From: Actinopolymorpha sp. NPDC004070 | Lineage (GTDB): Bacteria; Actinomycetota; Actinomycetes; Propionibacteriales; Actinopolymorphaceae | NCBI RefSeq assembly: GCF_040610475.1 | Contig: NZ_JBEXMJ010000001.1 | Location: 496,001-560,000 of the forward strand | DNA length: 64,000 nt | Reading direction: 5' to 3' | Shown: positions 9,598-17,005 of the stretch, piece by piece | Position numbering within the stretch: the stretch's first letter is position 1 | Layout of the letters: each line of letters starts with the position of its first letter | Notes under the pieces: model-generated | What the model was told of the DNA's origin: nothing | Databases searched by the model: none | What the model saw: only the letters and a program-made list of their open reading frames with translations | Made by a program: the position numbers and the translations under genes

Positions 9598-9645
9598 AGC
9601 TGGGAAGACCTGTGGGGCCTATAGCACCCGTAAGTCTTCCCAGCT
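9598..9645. repeat. 12-base perfect inverted repeat in merR-copper ATPase intergenic region
   Basis: AGCTGGGAAGAC (9598-9609) and GTCTTCCCAGCT (9634-9645) are perfect complements separated by 24 bases. The loop is long for an intrinsic terminator and no U-run follows on either strand. It may be the transcription end of the merR gene or a binding site. A shorter perfect palindrome, CGTGAAGCTTCACG, lies at 9691-9704. Confidence 0.5.
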
Positions 9646-9710
9646 TGGGATCTCGGCTGCGCGGAGCGCCGGACCCGGCTCACGGCGAAGCGTGAAGCTT
9701 CACGGGTACA

Positions 9711-9824
9711 TCGCTCACTCGGCGCCGAGCCGCTCTGGTTCGATGGTCGCGTTCGGCTCCTCGTTCGCTGCGCGGGCGGCTCGTTCCTCGCCGACCACTT
9801 CGCTCACTCGGCGCCGAGCCGCTC
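9711..9824. repeat. 25-base direct repeat at the 3' end of the merR gene
   Basis: The same 25 bases beginning TCGCTCACTCGGCGCCGAGC occur at 9711-9735 and at 9800-9824. The right copy contains the stop codon and last codons of the MerR-family gene. The left copy lies in the intergenic space 89 bases away. This looks like a small tandem duplication of the gene's 3' end. Confidence 0.75.
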
Positions 9825-10205
9825 CAGGTCCTCCTTGCAGCGCCGCTCCACCTCGGCCAGTTCCGCGAGCGTGGTGTCGATGTCGCGGCGGCGCTGCTCC
9901 AGTTCCCGGCGGCGCGAGCCGATCTGCTCCAGCAGGTAGCGCAACTGCCCCTGCTCGCCCGGCTCCGCGTCGTACATCCCGATGATCGTCTCGATCTCCC
10001 GCAGCGAGAACCCCAGTCGCCGCCCGCGCAGCACCAGCCCCAGCCGCACCCGGTCGCGCGCGTGGAAGATCCGCTGACTGCCCCGGCGCTCCGGCGCCAG
10101 GAAACCCTTGTCCTCGTAGAAACGGATCGTCCGCAGCGTCACGTCGTACTCCTCGGCGAGCTGCGTGATCGTCCAGGTCGGGGCGTCTGCTCCTGCTCCC
10201 GGCAT
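9804..10205 (-). CDS. MerR-family regulator, LiuR-like (acyl-CoA/leucine catabolism)
   Basis: 133 residues. An N-terminal winged HTH reads TWTITQLAEEYDVTLRTIRF (10-29) followed by YEDKGFLAP. A C-terminal coiled coil (RRRELEQRRRDIDTTLAELAEVERRC, about 97-122) serves for dimerisation. There is no Cys-rich metal site, so it belongs with the acyl-CoA-responsive MerR proteins such as LiuR. It is divergent from an acyl-CoA dehydrogenase gene with a strong palindrome between them (10246-10263), implying that it represses that operon and probably itself. The ATG start is followed immediately by a short linker before the HTH. The assignment to leucine/isovalerate control is inferred from operator sequence and neighbours. 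Confidence 0.85.
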   Translation of the reverse strand: MPGAGADAPTWTITQLAEEYDVTLRTIRFYEDKGFLAPERRGSQRIFHARDRVRLGLVLRGRRLGFSLREIETIIGMYDAEPGEQGQLRYLLEQIGSRRRELEQRRRDIDTTLAELAEVERRCKEDLERLGAE

Positions 10206-10245
10206 GTCCTTCGTCCCCTTGCGCGGATCGACGGCCTCGGCTTAC

Positions 10246-10263
10246 GTTTACGTAAGCGTAAAC
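10246..10263. promoter_or_regulatory. LiuR-type MerR operator (GTTTACG-N4-CGTAAAC)
   Basis: GTTTACG (10246-10252) and CGTAAAC (10257-10263) form a perfect inverted repeat. With flanking bases, the 20-mer TTACGTTTACGTAAGCGTAA (10242-10261) is palindromic except for one pair. It matches the TTTACGTAAACGTAAA-type sites described for LiuR regulators. It lies 40 bases upstream of the merR start and 23 bases upstream of the acyl-CoA dehydrogenase ATG, where it can control both divergent promoters. Confidence 0.8.
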
Positions 10264-10286
10264 CTGCGAGCTCCTGGGAGCCCACC

Positions 10287-11453
10287 ATGACCTTCGAGCT
10301 CTCTCCCGAGCACGAGACCTTCCGCGAGGTGGTCGGCGACTTCGCCCGGGCCGAGATCGCCCCGCACGTCGCCCGCTGGGACGAAGCCCACCATTTCCCC
10401 GTCGAGGCGGTGGCGGCGATGGGCAAGCTCGGGTTGTTCGGCCTGGTGGTGCCGGAGGAGTACGGCGGGAGCGGCGGCGACTTCACCAGCCTGTGCGTCG
10501 CGATCGAGGAGATCGGCCGGGTCGACCAGTCGATGGGGCTCACCCTGGAGGCCGCGGTCGGGCTCGGCATCGGCCCGATCCTGGCGTGGGGCACCGAGGA
10601 GCAGAAGACCCGATGGCTGCCCGACCTTGCCACCGGCCAGGCGCTCGCCGGGTTCGGGTTGACCGAGGCCGAGGCGGGCTCGGACGCCGGGGCCACCCGC
10701 ACCCGCGCCCGTCTGGACGGCGATTCCTGGGTGATCAACGGCGGGAAGCAGTTCATCACCAACTCCGGGACACCCATCACGTCGCTGGTGACGGTGACCG
10801 CCCGCACCGGCCAGGCCGACGACGCCAGTCCGGAGATCTCCGCGATCATCGTCCCCGCCGGCACGCCCGGCTTCACCGTCGAGCCCGCCTACCGCAAGCT
10901 CGGCTGGCACGCCTCCGACACCCACCCGCTGTCGTTCGACAACTGCCGCGTCCCGGCCGACCACCTGCTGGGCGAGCGCGGCTCCGGTCTCCGGCAGTTC
11001 CTGGCGACGCTGGACGAGGGCCGGATCGCCATCGCGGCGCTGGCCACCGGGCTCGCGCAAGGCTGCCTTGACGAGGCCACGGAGTACGCGAAGAACCGGA
11101 TCGCGTTCGGCCGCCCGATCGGTGTCAACCAGGGCTTGTCGTTCCAGCTCGCCGACCTGCGGGTGGCGATCGAGGCCAGCCGGCTGCTGACGTACAAGGC
11201 GGCGGCGATGAAGGACGCCGGGCGACCGGCCGCGGAGCTCAAGCAGGCGGCCGCGATGGCCAAGCTGTTCGCCAGCGAGGCCGCGGTGACCGCGACGCGC
11301 ACCGCTACGCAGGTGTTCGGCGGCTACGGGTTCATGGAGGAGTACCCCGTGGCCCGCTTCTACCGTGACGCGAAGATCCTCGAGATCGGCGAGGGGACCA
11401 GCGAGATCCAGCGCATGGTGATCGCCCGCGGGCTCGGACTCCCGGTCGCCTGA
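10287..11453 (+). CDS. Acyl-CoA dehydrogenase
   Basis: FAD-dependent alpha,beta-dehydrogenation of an acyl-CoA thioester, 388 residues. Recognisable elements are the N-terminal helical domain with PEEYGGSGGDF (about 57-67), FGLTEAEAGSDAGATRT near 127-143 (FAD and substrate contacts), GGKQFITNSG, GYGFMEEYPVARFYRDAKI and the EGTSEIQR end with the catalytic-type Glu. The ATG at 10287 is preceded by GGGAG, and homologues begin at MxFxLSPEHE. Longer in-frame starts run into the operator and merR. The LiuR-like operator and the downstream carboxyltransferase suggest a branched-chain substrate such as isovaleryl-CoA, but substrate cannot be assigned from sequence alone. Confidence 0.9.
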   Translation: MTFELSPEHETFREVVGDFARAEIAPHVARWDEAHHFPVEAVAAMGKLGLFGLVVPEEYGGSGGDFTSLCVAIEEIGRVDQSMGLTLEAAVGLGIGPILAWGTEEQKTRWLPDLATGQALAGFGLTEAEAGSDAGATRTRARLDGDSWVINGGKQFITNSGTPITSLVTVTARTGQADDASPEISAIIVPAGTPGFTVEPAYRKLGWHASDTHPLSFDNCRVPADHLLGERGSGLRQFLATLDEGRIAIAALATGLAQGCLDEATEYAKNRIAFGRPIGVNQGLSFQLADLRVAIEASRLLTYKAAAMKDAGRPAAELKQAAAMAKLFASEAAVTATRTATQVFGGYGFMEEYPVARFYRDAKILEIGEGTSEIQRMVIARGLGLPVA

Positions 11454-11545
11454 AGCATGTTCTGGCGCGGGTTCGGCGGGACCCACGGGGGATGGCCTAG
11501 CCTGCGGGGAACGGCTGCGGAAAGTCGGCAGAACGGGGAGTTGGC

Positions 11546-13126
11546 GTGACTGATCAGCCCCTAGGAGCGGGTGAGCCCCTCCGGCCGGGTGTGCCCGTAC
11601 GAACGAACGGCGCGCGCGAGATGGCCGCCGCCCGGGAAGCCACCCTGCGGCCCACCGAGAAGGGCGCGGCCAAGCTGGCCGACCAGAACAAGCTCTACGT
11701 CCGCGAGCGGATCGCACTGCTCGTCGACGAGGGCACGTTCGTCGAGGATGGCCAGCTCGCCAACGCGCTGGCCGACGGGCTGCCGGCCGACGGCGTGGTC
11801 ACCGGGCGCGGACTGGTCGACGGGCGGCCGGTGCTGGTGGTCGCCAACGACCCCACGGTGAAGGCCGGATCCTGGGGCGCGCGGACGGTGGAGAAGATCG
11901 TGCGCGTCACCGAGGTCGCGCTGCGCGACGAGCTGCCGATCTTCTGGCTGGTCGACTCCGCGGGCGCGCGCATCACCGACCAGGTGGAGCTGTTCCCCGG
12001 CCGCCGGGGCGCGGGCCGGATCTTCGCCAACCAGGTCGCGCTGTCGGGCAAGGTCGCCCAGATCTGCTGCCTGTTCGGACCGTCGGCGGCCGGTGGCGCC
12101 TACATCCCGTCGTTCTGCGACCTGGTGATCATGGTGGAGTCGAACGCGTCGATGTACCTCGGTTCGCCGCGGATGGCGGAGATGGTGGTAGGTGAGAAGG
12201 TCTCGCTTCAGGAGATGGGTGGTGCGCGGATGCACACCACCGTCTCCGGTTGCGGGGACCTGCTCGCCGCCGACGACGAGGAGGCGATCGAGCTCGCCAG
12301 GGAGTACTTCTCCTACCTGCCCGCGACCTGGCGCGACCAGCCGCCGGAGTTCGACGCCCGCCCGCCGGGCCGGCCGTTCACCGCCGACCTGGTGCCGGCA
12401 CAGGACAGCGCGGGGTACGACATGCACGTCCTGCTGGACGCGTTGCTGGACGCGGACAGCTTCTTCGAGGTGAAGCCGCTCTACGCCGCCGAACTCATCG
12501 TCGGGTTCGGCCGACTGGAGGGACAGGTCGTCGGCATCGTCGCCAACAACCCGGCCGTGCGCGGTGGCGTGCTGTTCGTGGACAGCGCGGACAAGGCGGC
12601 GAGGTTCATCTGGCTCTGCGACGCGTTCAACGTGCCACTGGTCTATCTCGCCGACGTGCCCGGCTTCATGATCGGCAGCGAGGTCGAACGCCAGGGCATC
12701 ATCCGGGCCGGTGCGAAGATGATCACCGCGGTGGCCGACGCGACCGTCCCCACGGTGTCGGTGGTCGTACGGAAGGCCTATGGAGCCGGGTTGTACGCCA
12801 TGTGCGGGCCGGGCTTCTCCCCGGACGCGTGTATCGCGCTGCCCACGGCGAAGATCGCGGTGATGGGGCCGGAGGCGGCGATCAACGCCGTCTACTACAA
12901 CCGCATCGCCCAGATCGAGGACGCGCAGGAGCGGGCCGCCTACGTCGAACGGCTGCGGGCGGAGTACGAACACGACATCGACATTCTCCGGCTGGCGTCC
13001 GACCTGGTGATCGACGCCATCGTGGAGCCCGCCGACCTGCGTGCGGAGATCGTGGCCCGGCTGGCCGCGGCGCAGACCAAGGACCGGCGTACCCCGGACA
13101 AACGGCGCGGCGTCCCGCCGATGTGA
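11546..13126 (+). CDS. Acyl-CoA carboxylase carboxyltransferase (beta) subunit, AccD2-like
   Basis: Transfers CO2 from carboxybiotin to an acyl-CoA. 526 residues with two crotonase-like halves. The N-half oxyanion region is FGPSAAGGAYIPSFCDLVI near 185, and the C-half is RKAYGAGLYAMCGPG near 410. WLVDSAGARITDQVE and YLADVPGFMIG are also typical. The GTG start has CGGGGAG upstream. It follows the acyl-CoA dehydrogenase by 92 bases on the same strand. The pairing recalls fadE-accD2 clusters in mycobacteria and the isovaleryl-CoA/methylcrotonyl-CoA step of leucine breakdown. No dedicated biotin carboxylase is adjacent, so AccA3 (4586-6349) or another alpha subunit must serve it. It is clearly a different paralogue from AccD5 (27881-29527). 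Confidence 0.88.
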   Translation: MTDQPLGAGEPLRPGVPVRTNGAREMAAAREATLRPTEKGAAKLADQNKLYVRERIALLVDEGTFVEDGQLANALADGLPADGVVTGRGLVDGRPVLVVANDPTVKAGSWGARTVEKIVRVTEVALRDELPIFWLVDSAGARITDQVELFPGRRGAGRIFANQVALSGKVAQICCLFGPSAAGGAYIPSFCDLVIMVESNASMYLGSPRMAEMVVGEKVSLQEMGGARMHTTVSGCGDLLAADDEEAIELAREYFSYLPATWRDQPPEFDARPPGRPFTADLVPAQDSAGYDMHVLLDALLDADSFFEVKPLYAAELIVGFGRLEGQVVGIVANNPAVRGGVLFVDSADKAARFIWLCDAFNVPLVYLADVPGFMIGSEVERQGIIRAGAKMITAVADATVPTVSVVVRKAYGAGLYAMCGPGFSPDACIALPTAKIAVMGPEAAINAVYYNRIAQIEDAQERAAYVERLRAEYEHDIDILRLASDLVIDAIVEPADLRAEIVARLAAAQTKDRRTPDKRRGVPPM

Positions 13127-13337
13127 CGGCGGCTGTCCGATCCCGGACGTCCGTCCGGGCCCGCACGCGCCGACGTGAGCGGCGACACGCCCGCTGACCT
13201 GGGCGGCCTCTGGCGGACGCCACGTCTCAGGCACTGGGACGCTGGACGAGCTCAGAGGCTGCTGCGGCAGGATGGTGCCCGACTGTCTCGACCCTGGCGG
13301 CCGATCCACCGTCCAACCGACAACGGAGTGTGAAGTT

Positions 13338-14150
13338 ATGGCGACACCCCTCGCCCTGCAGTTGTACACCGTGCGCGACGCGATGGCCGCTGATCGCGGC
13401 GCCGCCCTGGCCAGGGCCGCGGAGCAGGGCTTCCGGGCCGTCGAGCCGTTCGGTATTGGAAACCCCCAGCGACCGCTGGAGGAGCGGCTGGCCGACGCGC
13501 GCGAGTTCCGCTCGCAGCTGGACGCCAACGGCCTGAAGGTCGTCGCCGTGCACGGCTCGGTGTCCGCGGGCGACGAGGCCGACGGGGTCTACGACGAGCT
13601 GGAGATCCTCGGCACCGACCGGCTGGTCGCGCCGGTGCCCGGCGCGGTCGCGGGTGTGGGTGGCGGCATGGGCAACGACGTGCTCGCCAAGGCCGACGGC
13701 GTGAAGCTGCTGGCCGAGGGCCTGAACGCCGCCGCCGAGCGGGCCGCCGCGCGCGGGGTCAAGGTCGGCTACCACAACCACGACTTCGAGTGGCAGCCCG
13801 TCGAGGACGGCACCCCGGCGTACGACATCCTCGTCGGCCACCTCGACCCGCGGGTGTTCCTGGAGGTGGACGTCTACTGGGCACACACCGCCGGGCAGAA
13901 CCCCGCCCAGGTCATCTCCTCCTACGTCGACCGCGTCTTCACCCTGCACGTCAAGGACGGCCCGGGTGTGCGCGGCCAGCTGCAGACGGCCGTCGGCCAG
14001 GGGTCGGTCGACAACCCCGCCGCGATCGCCGCCGGCACCAACGTGGGTTACCACGTCATCGAGCTCGACGAGGCGCCCGGAGACCCCTTCGACGTCTCCC
14101 GCACGGGTGCGGAGTGGCTGGTCGAGCGCGGCCTGTCCAGCTGGAGCTGA
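13338..14150 (+). CDS. Sugar phosphate isomerase/epimerase (xylose-isomerase-like TIM barrel)
   Basis: 270 residues of the AP-endonuclease-2/xylose-isomerase-like barrel family (PF01261). Family features include LALQLYTVRDAM at the start, GYHNHDFEW (about 147-155) and FLEVDVYWAHTAG (about 175-187) with metal-binding His/Glu/Asp residues, and TLHVKDG (about 203-209). The ATG at 13338 is preferred over the ATG or GTG options upstream because of GGAG placement and homologue starts. It heads a run of three sugar-catabolism genes on the plus strand. The exact sugar is unknown; related proteins act as inosose or keto-sugar isomerases or epimerases. Confidence 0.8.
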   Translation: MATPLALQLYTVRDAMAADRGAALARAAEQGFRAVEPFGIGNPQRPLEERLADAREFRSQLDANGLKVVAVHGSVSAGDEADGVYDELEILGTDRLVAPVPGAVAGVGGGMGNDVLAKADGVKLLAEGLNAAAERAAARGVKVGYHNHDFEWQPVEDGTPAYDILVGHLDPRVFLEVDVYWAHTAGQNPAQVISSYVDRVFTLHVKDGPGVRGQLQTAVGQGSVDNPAAIAAGTNVGYHVIELDEAPGDPFDVSRTGAEWLVERGLSSWS

Positions 14151-14216
14151 CCCTTGACCCCGGCGTCCGGGGCGTGCCTGTCGGGCACGTCCTGGCTGCC
14201 GGTCCCGATGTTCGCG

Positions 14217-14269
14217 ACGGCACCGCTTCCGGCGGCGACGATCCGGTGAGTCGCCGGGAGCGGTGCCGT
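14217..14269 (+). terminator. Strong hairpin between isomerase and fumarylacetoacetase-family gene
   Basis: Left arm 14217-14239 (ACGGCACCGCTTCCGGCGGCGAC) and right arm 14250-14269 are near-complete complements, giving a stem of about 20 pairs with a 10-base loop. A second hairpin, CGTGCC-TGTCG-GGCACG, lies at 14173-14189. No U-tract follows, as is frequent for actinobacterial 3' hairpins. It could terminate the isomerase transcript or set relative expression within the three-gene run. Confidence 0.55.
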
Positions 14270-14316
14270 CACCACGTGCGACGTCCGCCGAGACGCCGCG
14301 ACAAGGAGGCACGTAC

Positions 14317-15177
14317 GTGCAGTTGTTGCGACTTGGCGCCCCCGGCGCCGAGCGGCCCGCGGTCCGTACGGACGACGGCCGGCTCCTCGACCTGTCCCCG
14401 GTGACCAACGACATCGACGGGGCGTTCCTCGCCGGTGGCGGCATCGCCACGGCTCGCGAGGCGGTGGCCTCCGACCGGCTGTCGCCGATCGACGACCCGG
14501 GCGACGGCAGCGGACTGCGCGTCGGTCCGCCGATCGCCCGGCCCGGAGCGGTCCTGTGCATCGGCCAGAACTACGCCGCGCACGCCGCCGAGTCCGGTGA
14601 CCCGCCGCCGAAGACCCCGATCCTGTTCTTCAAGCACCCCAACACCGTCGTCGGCCCGTACGACGACGTGGTGGTGCCGCGCGGTGCGACCCGGACCGAC
14701 TGGGAGGTCGAGCTGGGCGTGGTGATCGGCAAGACCGCGCGCTACCTCGAGTCCCCGGAGGTCGCGCTGGAGCACGTGGCCGGCTACGTCGTGTCCAACG
14801 ACGTCTCCGAGCGCGCCTTCCAGATCGAACAGTCCGGCGGGCAGTGGTCCAAGGGCAAGTGCGCGGAGACGTTCAACCCGCTCGGGCCGTGGCTGGTGCC
14901 CGCGGACGAGGTCGACCCGCAGAAGCTGCGGCTCGGTTCGTCGGTCAACGGCGAGGTCCGCCAGGACTCCACCACCGCCGACATGGTGTTCGACGTCGCC
15001 TACCTCGTCTGGCACCTGTCGCAGTACCTCGTGCTCGACCCCGGTGACCTGATCAACACCGGCACGCCGCAGGGTGTCGCGCTGTCCGGGCGCTTCCCCT
15101 ACCTCGGCTCCGGTGACGTGATGGAGCTGGAGATCGACGGCCTGGGCAAGCAGCGGCAGCGACTGGTCGACGCGTGA
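14317..15177 (+). CDS. Fumarylacetoacetate hydrolase family protein (2-oxo acid hydrolase type)
   Basis: 286 residues. The FAH-fold catalytic core includes CIGQNYAAHAAES (about 82-94), ILFFKHPNTVVGP (about 101-113), the metal-binding EVELGVVIGK (about 129-138) and YVVSNDVSERAFQ, closing with GDLINTGTPQGV. Family enzymes hydrolyse C-C bonds of 2-oxo or 2,4-dioxo acids, including 2,4-diketo-3-deoxy-L-fuconate and related sugar acids. The GTG start at 14317 has a near-perfect AAGGAGG (14303-14309). It is followed by an SDR gene about 30 bases downstream, supporting a sugar-acid pathway role, which remains inference. Confidence 0.85.
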   Translation: MQLLRLGAPGAERPAVRTDDGRLLDLSPVTNDIDGAFLAGGGIATAREAVASDRLSPIDDPGDGSGLRVGPPIARPGAVLCIGQNYAAHAAESGDPPPKTPILFFKHPNTVVGPYDDVVVPRGATRTDWEVELGVVIGKTARYLESPEVALEHVAGYVVSNDVSERAFQIEQSGGQWSKGKCAETFNPLGPWLVPADEVDPQKLRLGSSVNGEVRQDSTTADMVFDVAYLVWHLSQYLVLDPGDLINTGTPQGVALSGRFPYLGSGDVMELEIDGLGKQRQRLVDA

Positions 15178-15207
15178 AGCGTGAGTACGAACGAGGGGAG
15201 CAGTTCG

Positions 15208-15960
15208 ATGGGTGAGTTCGACGGGTTGGTCGCCGCGGTCACCGGCGGCGCCTCCGGCATCGGCCTGGCCACGGCGGGCCGGCTGGCCCAGCAGGGGGCC
15301 CAGGTCGCCTGCCTGGACCTCAAGCCCGACGACGTACCCGCACCGCTGGCGGGTGTGGCCTGCGACGTCACCGACGACGCGTCGGTCACCGCGGCGATCG
15401 CCGAGGTCGTACGCCGGTTCGGCCGGCTCGACGTCCTGGTCAACAACGCCGGGATCGGCGCGCAGGGCACCGTCGCCGACAACGACGACGCCGAGTGGCA
15501 CCGGGTGTTCGACGTCAACGTGGTCGGCATCGCCCGGGTCAGCCGGGCGGCCCTCCCGCACCTGCGGCAGTCACCGTCGGCGGTGATCGTCAACACCTGT
15601 TCGATCGCGGCCACCGCGGGCATCCCGCAACGGGCGCTCTACAGCGCGTCCAAGGGTGCGGTGCGGGCGCTGACGTTCGCGATGGCGGCCGACCACCTCG
15701 ACGACGGCATCCGGGTCAACTGCGTCCACCCCGGCACCGCGGACACCCCGTGGGTCGGCCGGTTGCTGGACAAGGCCGAGGACCCCGAGGCCGAGCGCAG
15801 GGCGCTGGAGGCCCGGCAGCCGATGGGCCGGCTGGTGTCGGCCGAGGAGGTGGCGCAGGGGATCGTCTACCTCGCCTCGCCGGGCGCCGCCGCCAGCACG
15901 GCCGTCGAGTTGTGTGTCGACGGCGGCATGCAGAACCTCCGGCTGCGCCCGAAGTCCTGA
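15208..15960 (+). CDS. Short-chain dehydrogenase/reductase (classical SDR)
   Basis: 250 residues. The cofactor motif TGGASGIG lies near residues 11-18, NNAG near 81-84, and the catalytic Ser (SIAAT) with YSASK (Tyr, Lys) near 131-150. The typical PG motif (VHPGTADTPW) follows. The Asp ending strand beta-2 (CLDLKPDD) suggests NAD over NADP. I choose ATG 15208, which has GAGGGGAG (15193-15200) at good spacing, over the GTG at 15181 only 3 bases after the previous stop. It likely oxidises a sugar or sugar acid together with the two upstream genes. Substrate unknown. Confidence 0.87.
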   Translation: MGEFDGLVAAVTGGASGIGLATAGRLAQQGAQVACLDLKPDDVPAPLAGVACDVTDDASVTAAIAEVVRRFGRLDVLVNNAGIGAQGTVADNDDAEWHRVFDVNVVGIARVSRAALPHLRQSPSAVIVNTCSIAATAGIPQRALYSASKGAVRALTFAMAADHLDDGIRVNCVHPGTADTPWVGRLLDKAEDPEAERRALEARQPMGRLVSAEEVAQGIVYLASPGAAASTAVELCVDGGMQNLRLRPKS

Positions 15961-16083
15961 CGACGGGCCCACCGCCCGGCCGGTCCCGCGACCCCGGCCT
16001 GCGTGCGGCGGCGTCTCAGCCGCACTCGCCGTACGCAAGCCGGGGTTGACGTCCCGAACGGGACCAGGCGGGATCCGGTGGGA

Positions 16084-16758
16084 TCAGTGGGAACGGTTCC
16101 AGAGTTCGGGCCAGGTGACGTCGAGCCTGCGCAGCAGCCTGCGCAGCAACGGCAGGGAGACTCCCACGACGTTGTGGTGGTCGCCCTCCACCCGCTCGAC
16201 GAACGCGCCGCCGAGGCCGTCCACGGTGAACGCTCCGGCCACCGCCAGCGGCTCGCCGGTCGCGACGTACGCCTCGATCTCCTCGTCGGTGACGTCGGCG
16301 AACCACACCGTCGTGGAGGCGGTGCCCTGGGCGGTCCGGCCACTTTCGGCCGAGATCACATAGTGGCCGGTGTGCAGGACGCCGCTTCGACCGCGCATGC
16401 GCAGCCAGCGGAGCCGGGCCTCCGCGGCGGTTCCGGGCTTGCCGAGCGTCTCGCCGTCGAACTCGAGTACGGAGTCACAGCCGAGGACCAGCGTGGACGT
16501 GGCCACCAGGCCGCCCTGACCGCCGGAGCGGCCGGCGTCGGCGTCGCCTCGGACGAGGCCGGCGGCCACGGCCTCGGCCTTGCGGCAGGCGAGGACGAGC
16601 GCGTGCCCGGCGGTGTCGGTCGCTTCGGTGTCCACCGTTTCGTCCACGCCGGACACGATCACGTCGGGTTCGATCCCGGCGGCTCGCAGCGTGGCGAGCC
16701 GGGCGGGCGAAGCCGAGGCCAGAACCAGCCGGACCTTGCCGGAGGAGCTTGCGGTCAT
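16084..16758 (-). CDS. maf: Maf-like nucleoside triphosphate pyrophosphatase
   Basis: House-cleaning pyrophosphatase that hydrolyses non-canonical NTPs to NMP and PPi in the cytosol. 224 residues. Family motifs are LASASPARLATLRAAGI near residues 12-28, VSGVDET near 35-41, GCDSVLEFDG near 93-102 and GAFTVDGLGGAFVERVEGDHHNVVG near 172-196. In M. tuberculosis maf lies next to accD5 and accE5; here they are 11 kb apart with unrelated genes between. The ATG start is preceded by a short spacer from the divergent non-coding region. Confidence 0.9.
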   Translation of the reverse strand: MTASSSGKVRLVLASASPARLATLRAAGIEPDVIVSGVDETVDTEATDTAGHALVLACRKAEAVAAGLVRGDADAGRSGGQGGLVATSTLVLGCDSVLEFDGETLGKPGTAAEARLRWLRMRGRSGVLHTGHYVISAESGRTAQGTASTTVWFADVTDEEIEAYVATGEPLAVAGAFTVDGLGGAFVERVEGDHHNVVGVSLPLLRRLLRRLDVTWPELWNRSH

Positions 16759-17005
16759 CGGCGCATTCTACGAACCCGCCCGATCCGAGCGGGCCGACCA
16801 CCGCGGTTGTGAAATGCCGGGCCCCGCAGCGCACTCTGGGGATCATCGCGATCATGGGGGTCCGCTGCCGGACCGGCGGCAAAACGGAGCGGGGTTCGTG
16901 TCGGATCCTCATCGCACGCTTCGAGCATCTTTTCGGCCCGCCGGACGCGGGACGGGCCCGCATCGGCACCTGCGGGAGCCCGTAACGGACCTGTGAGGAG
17001 AGCCC

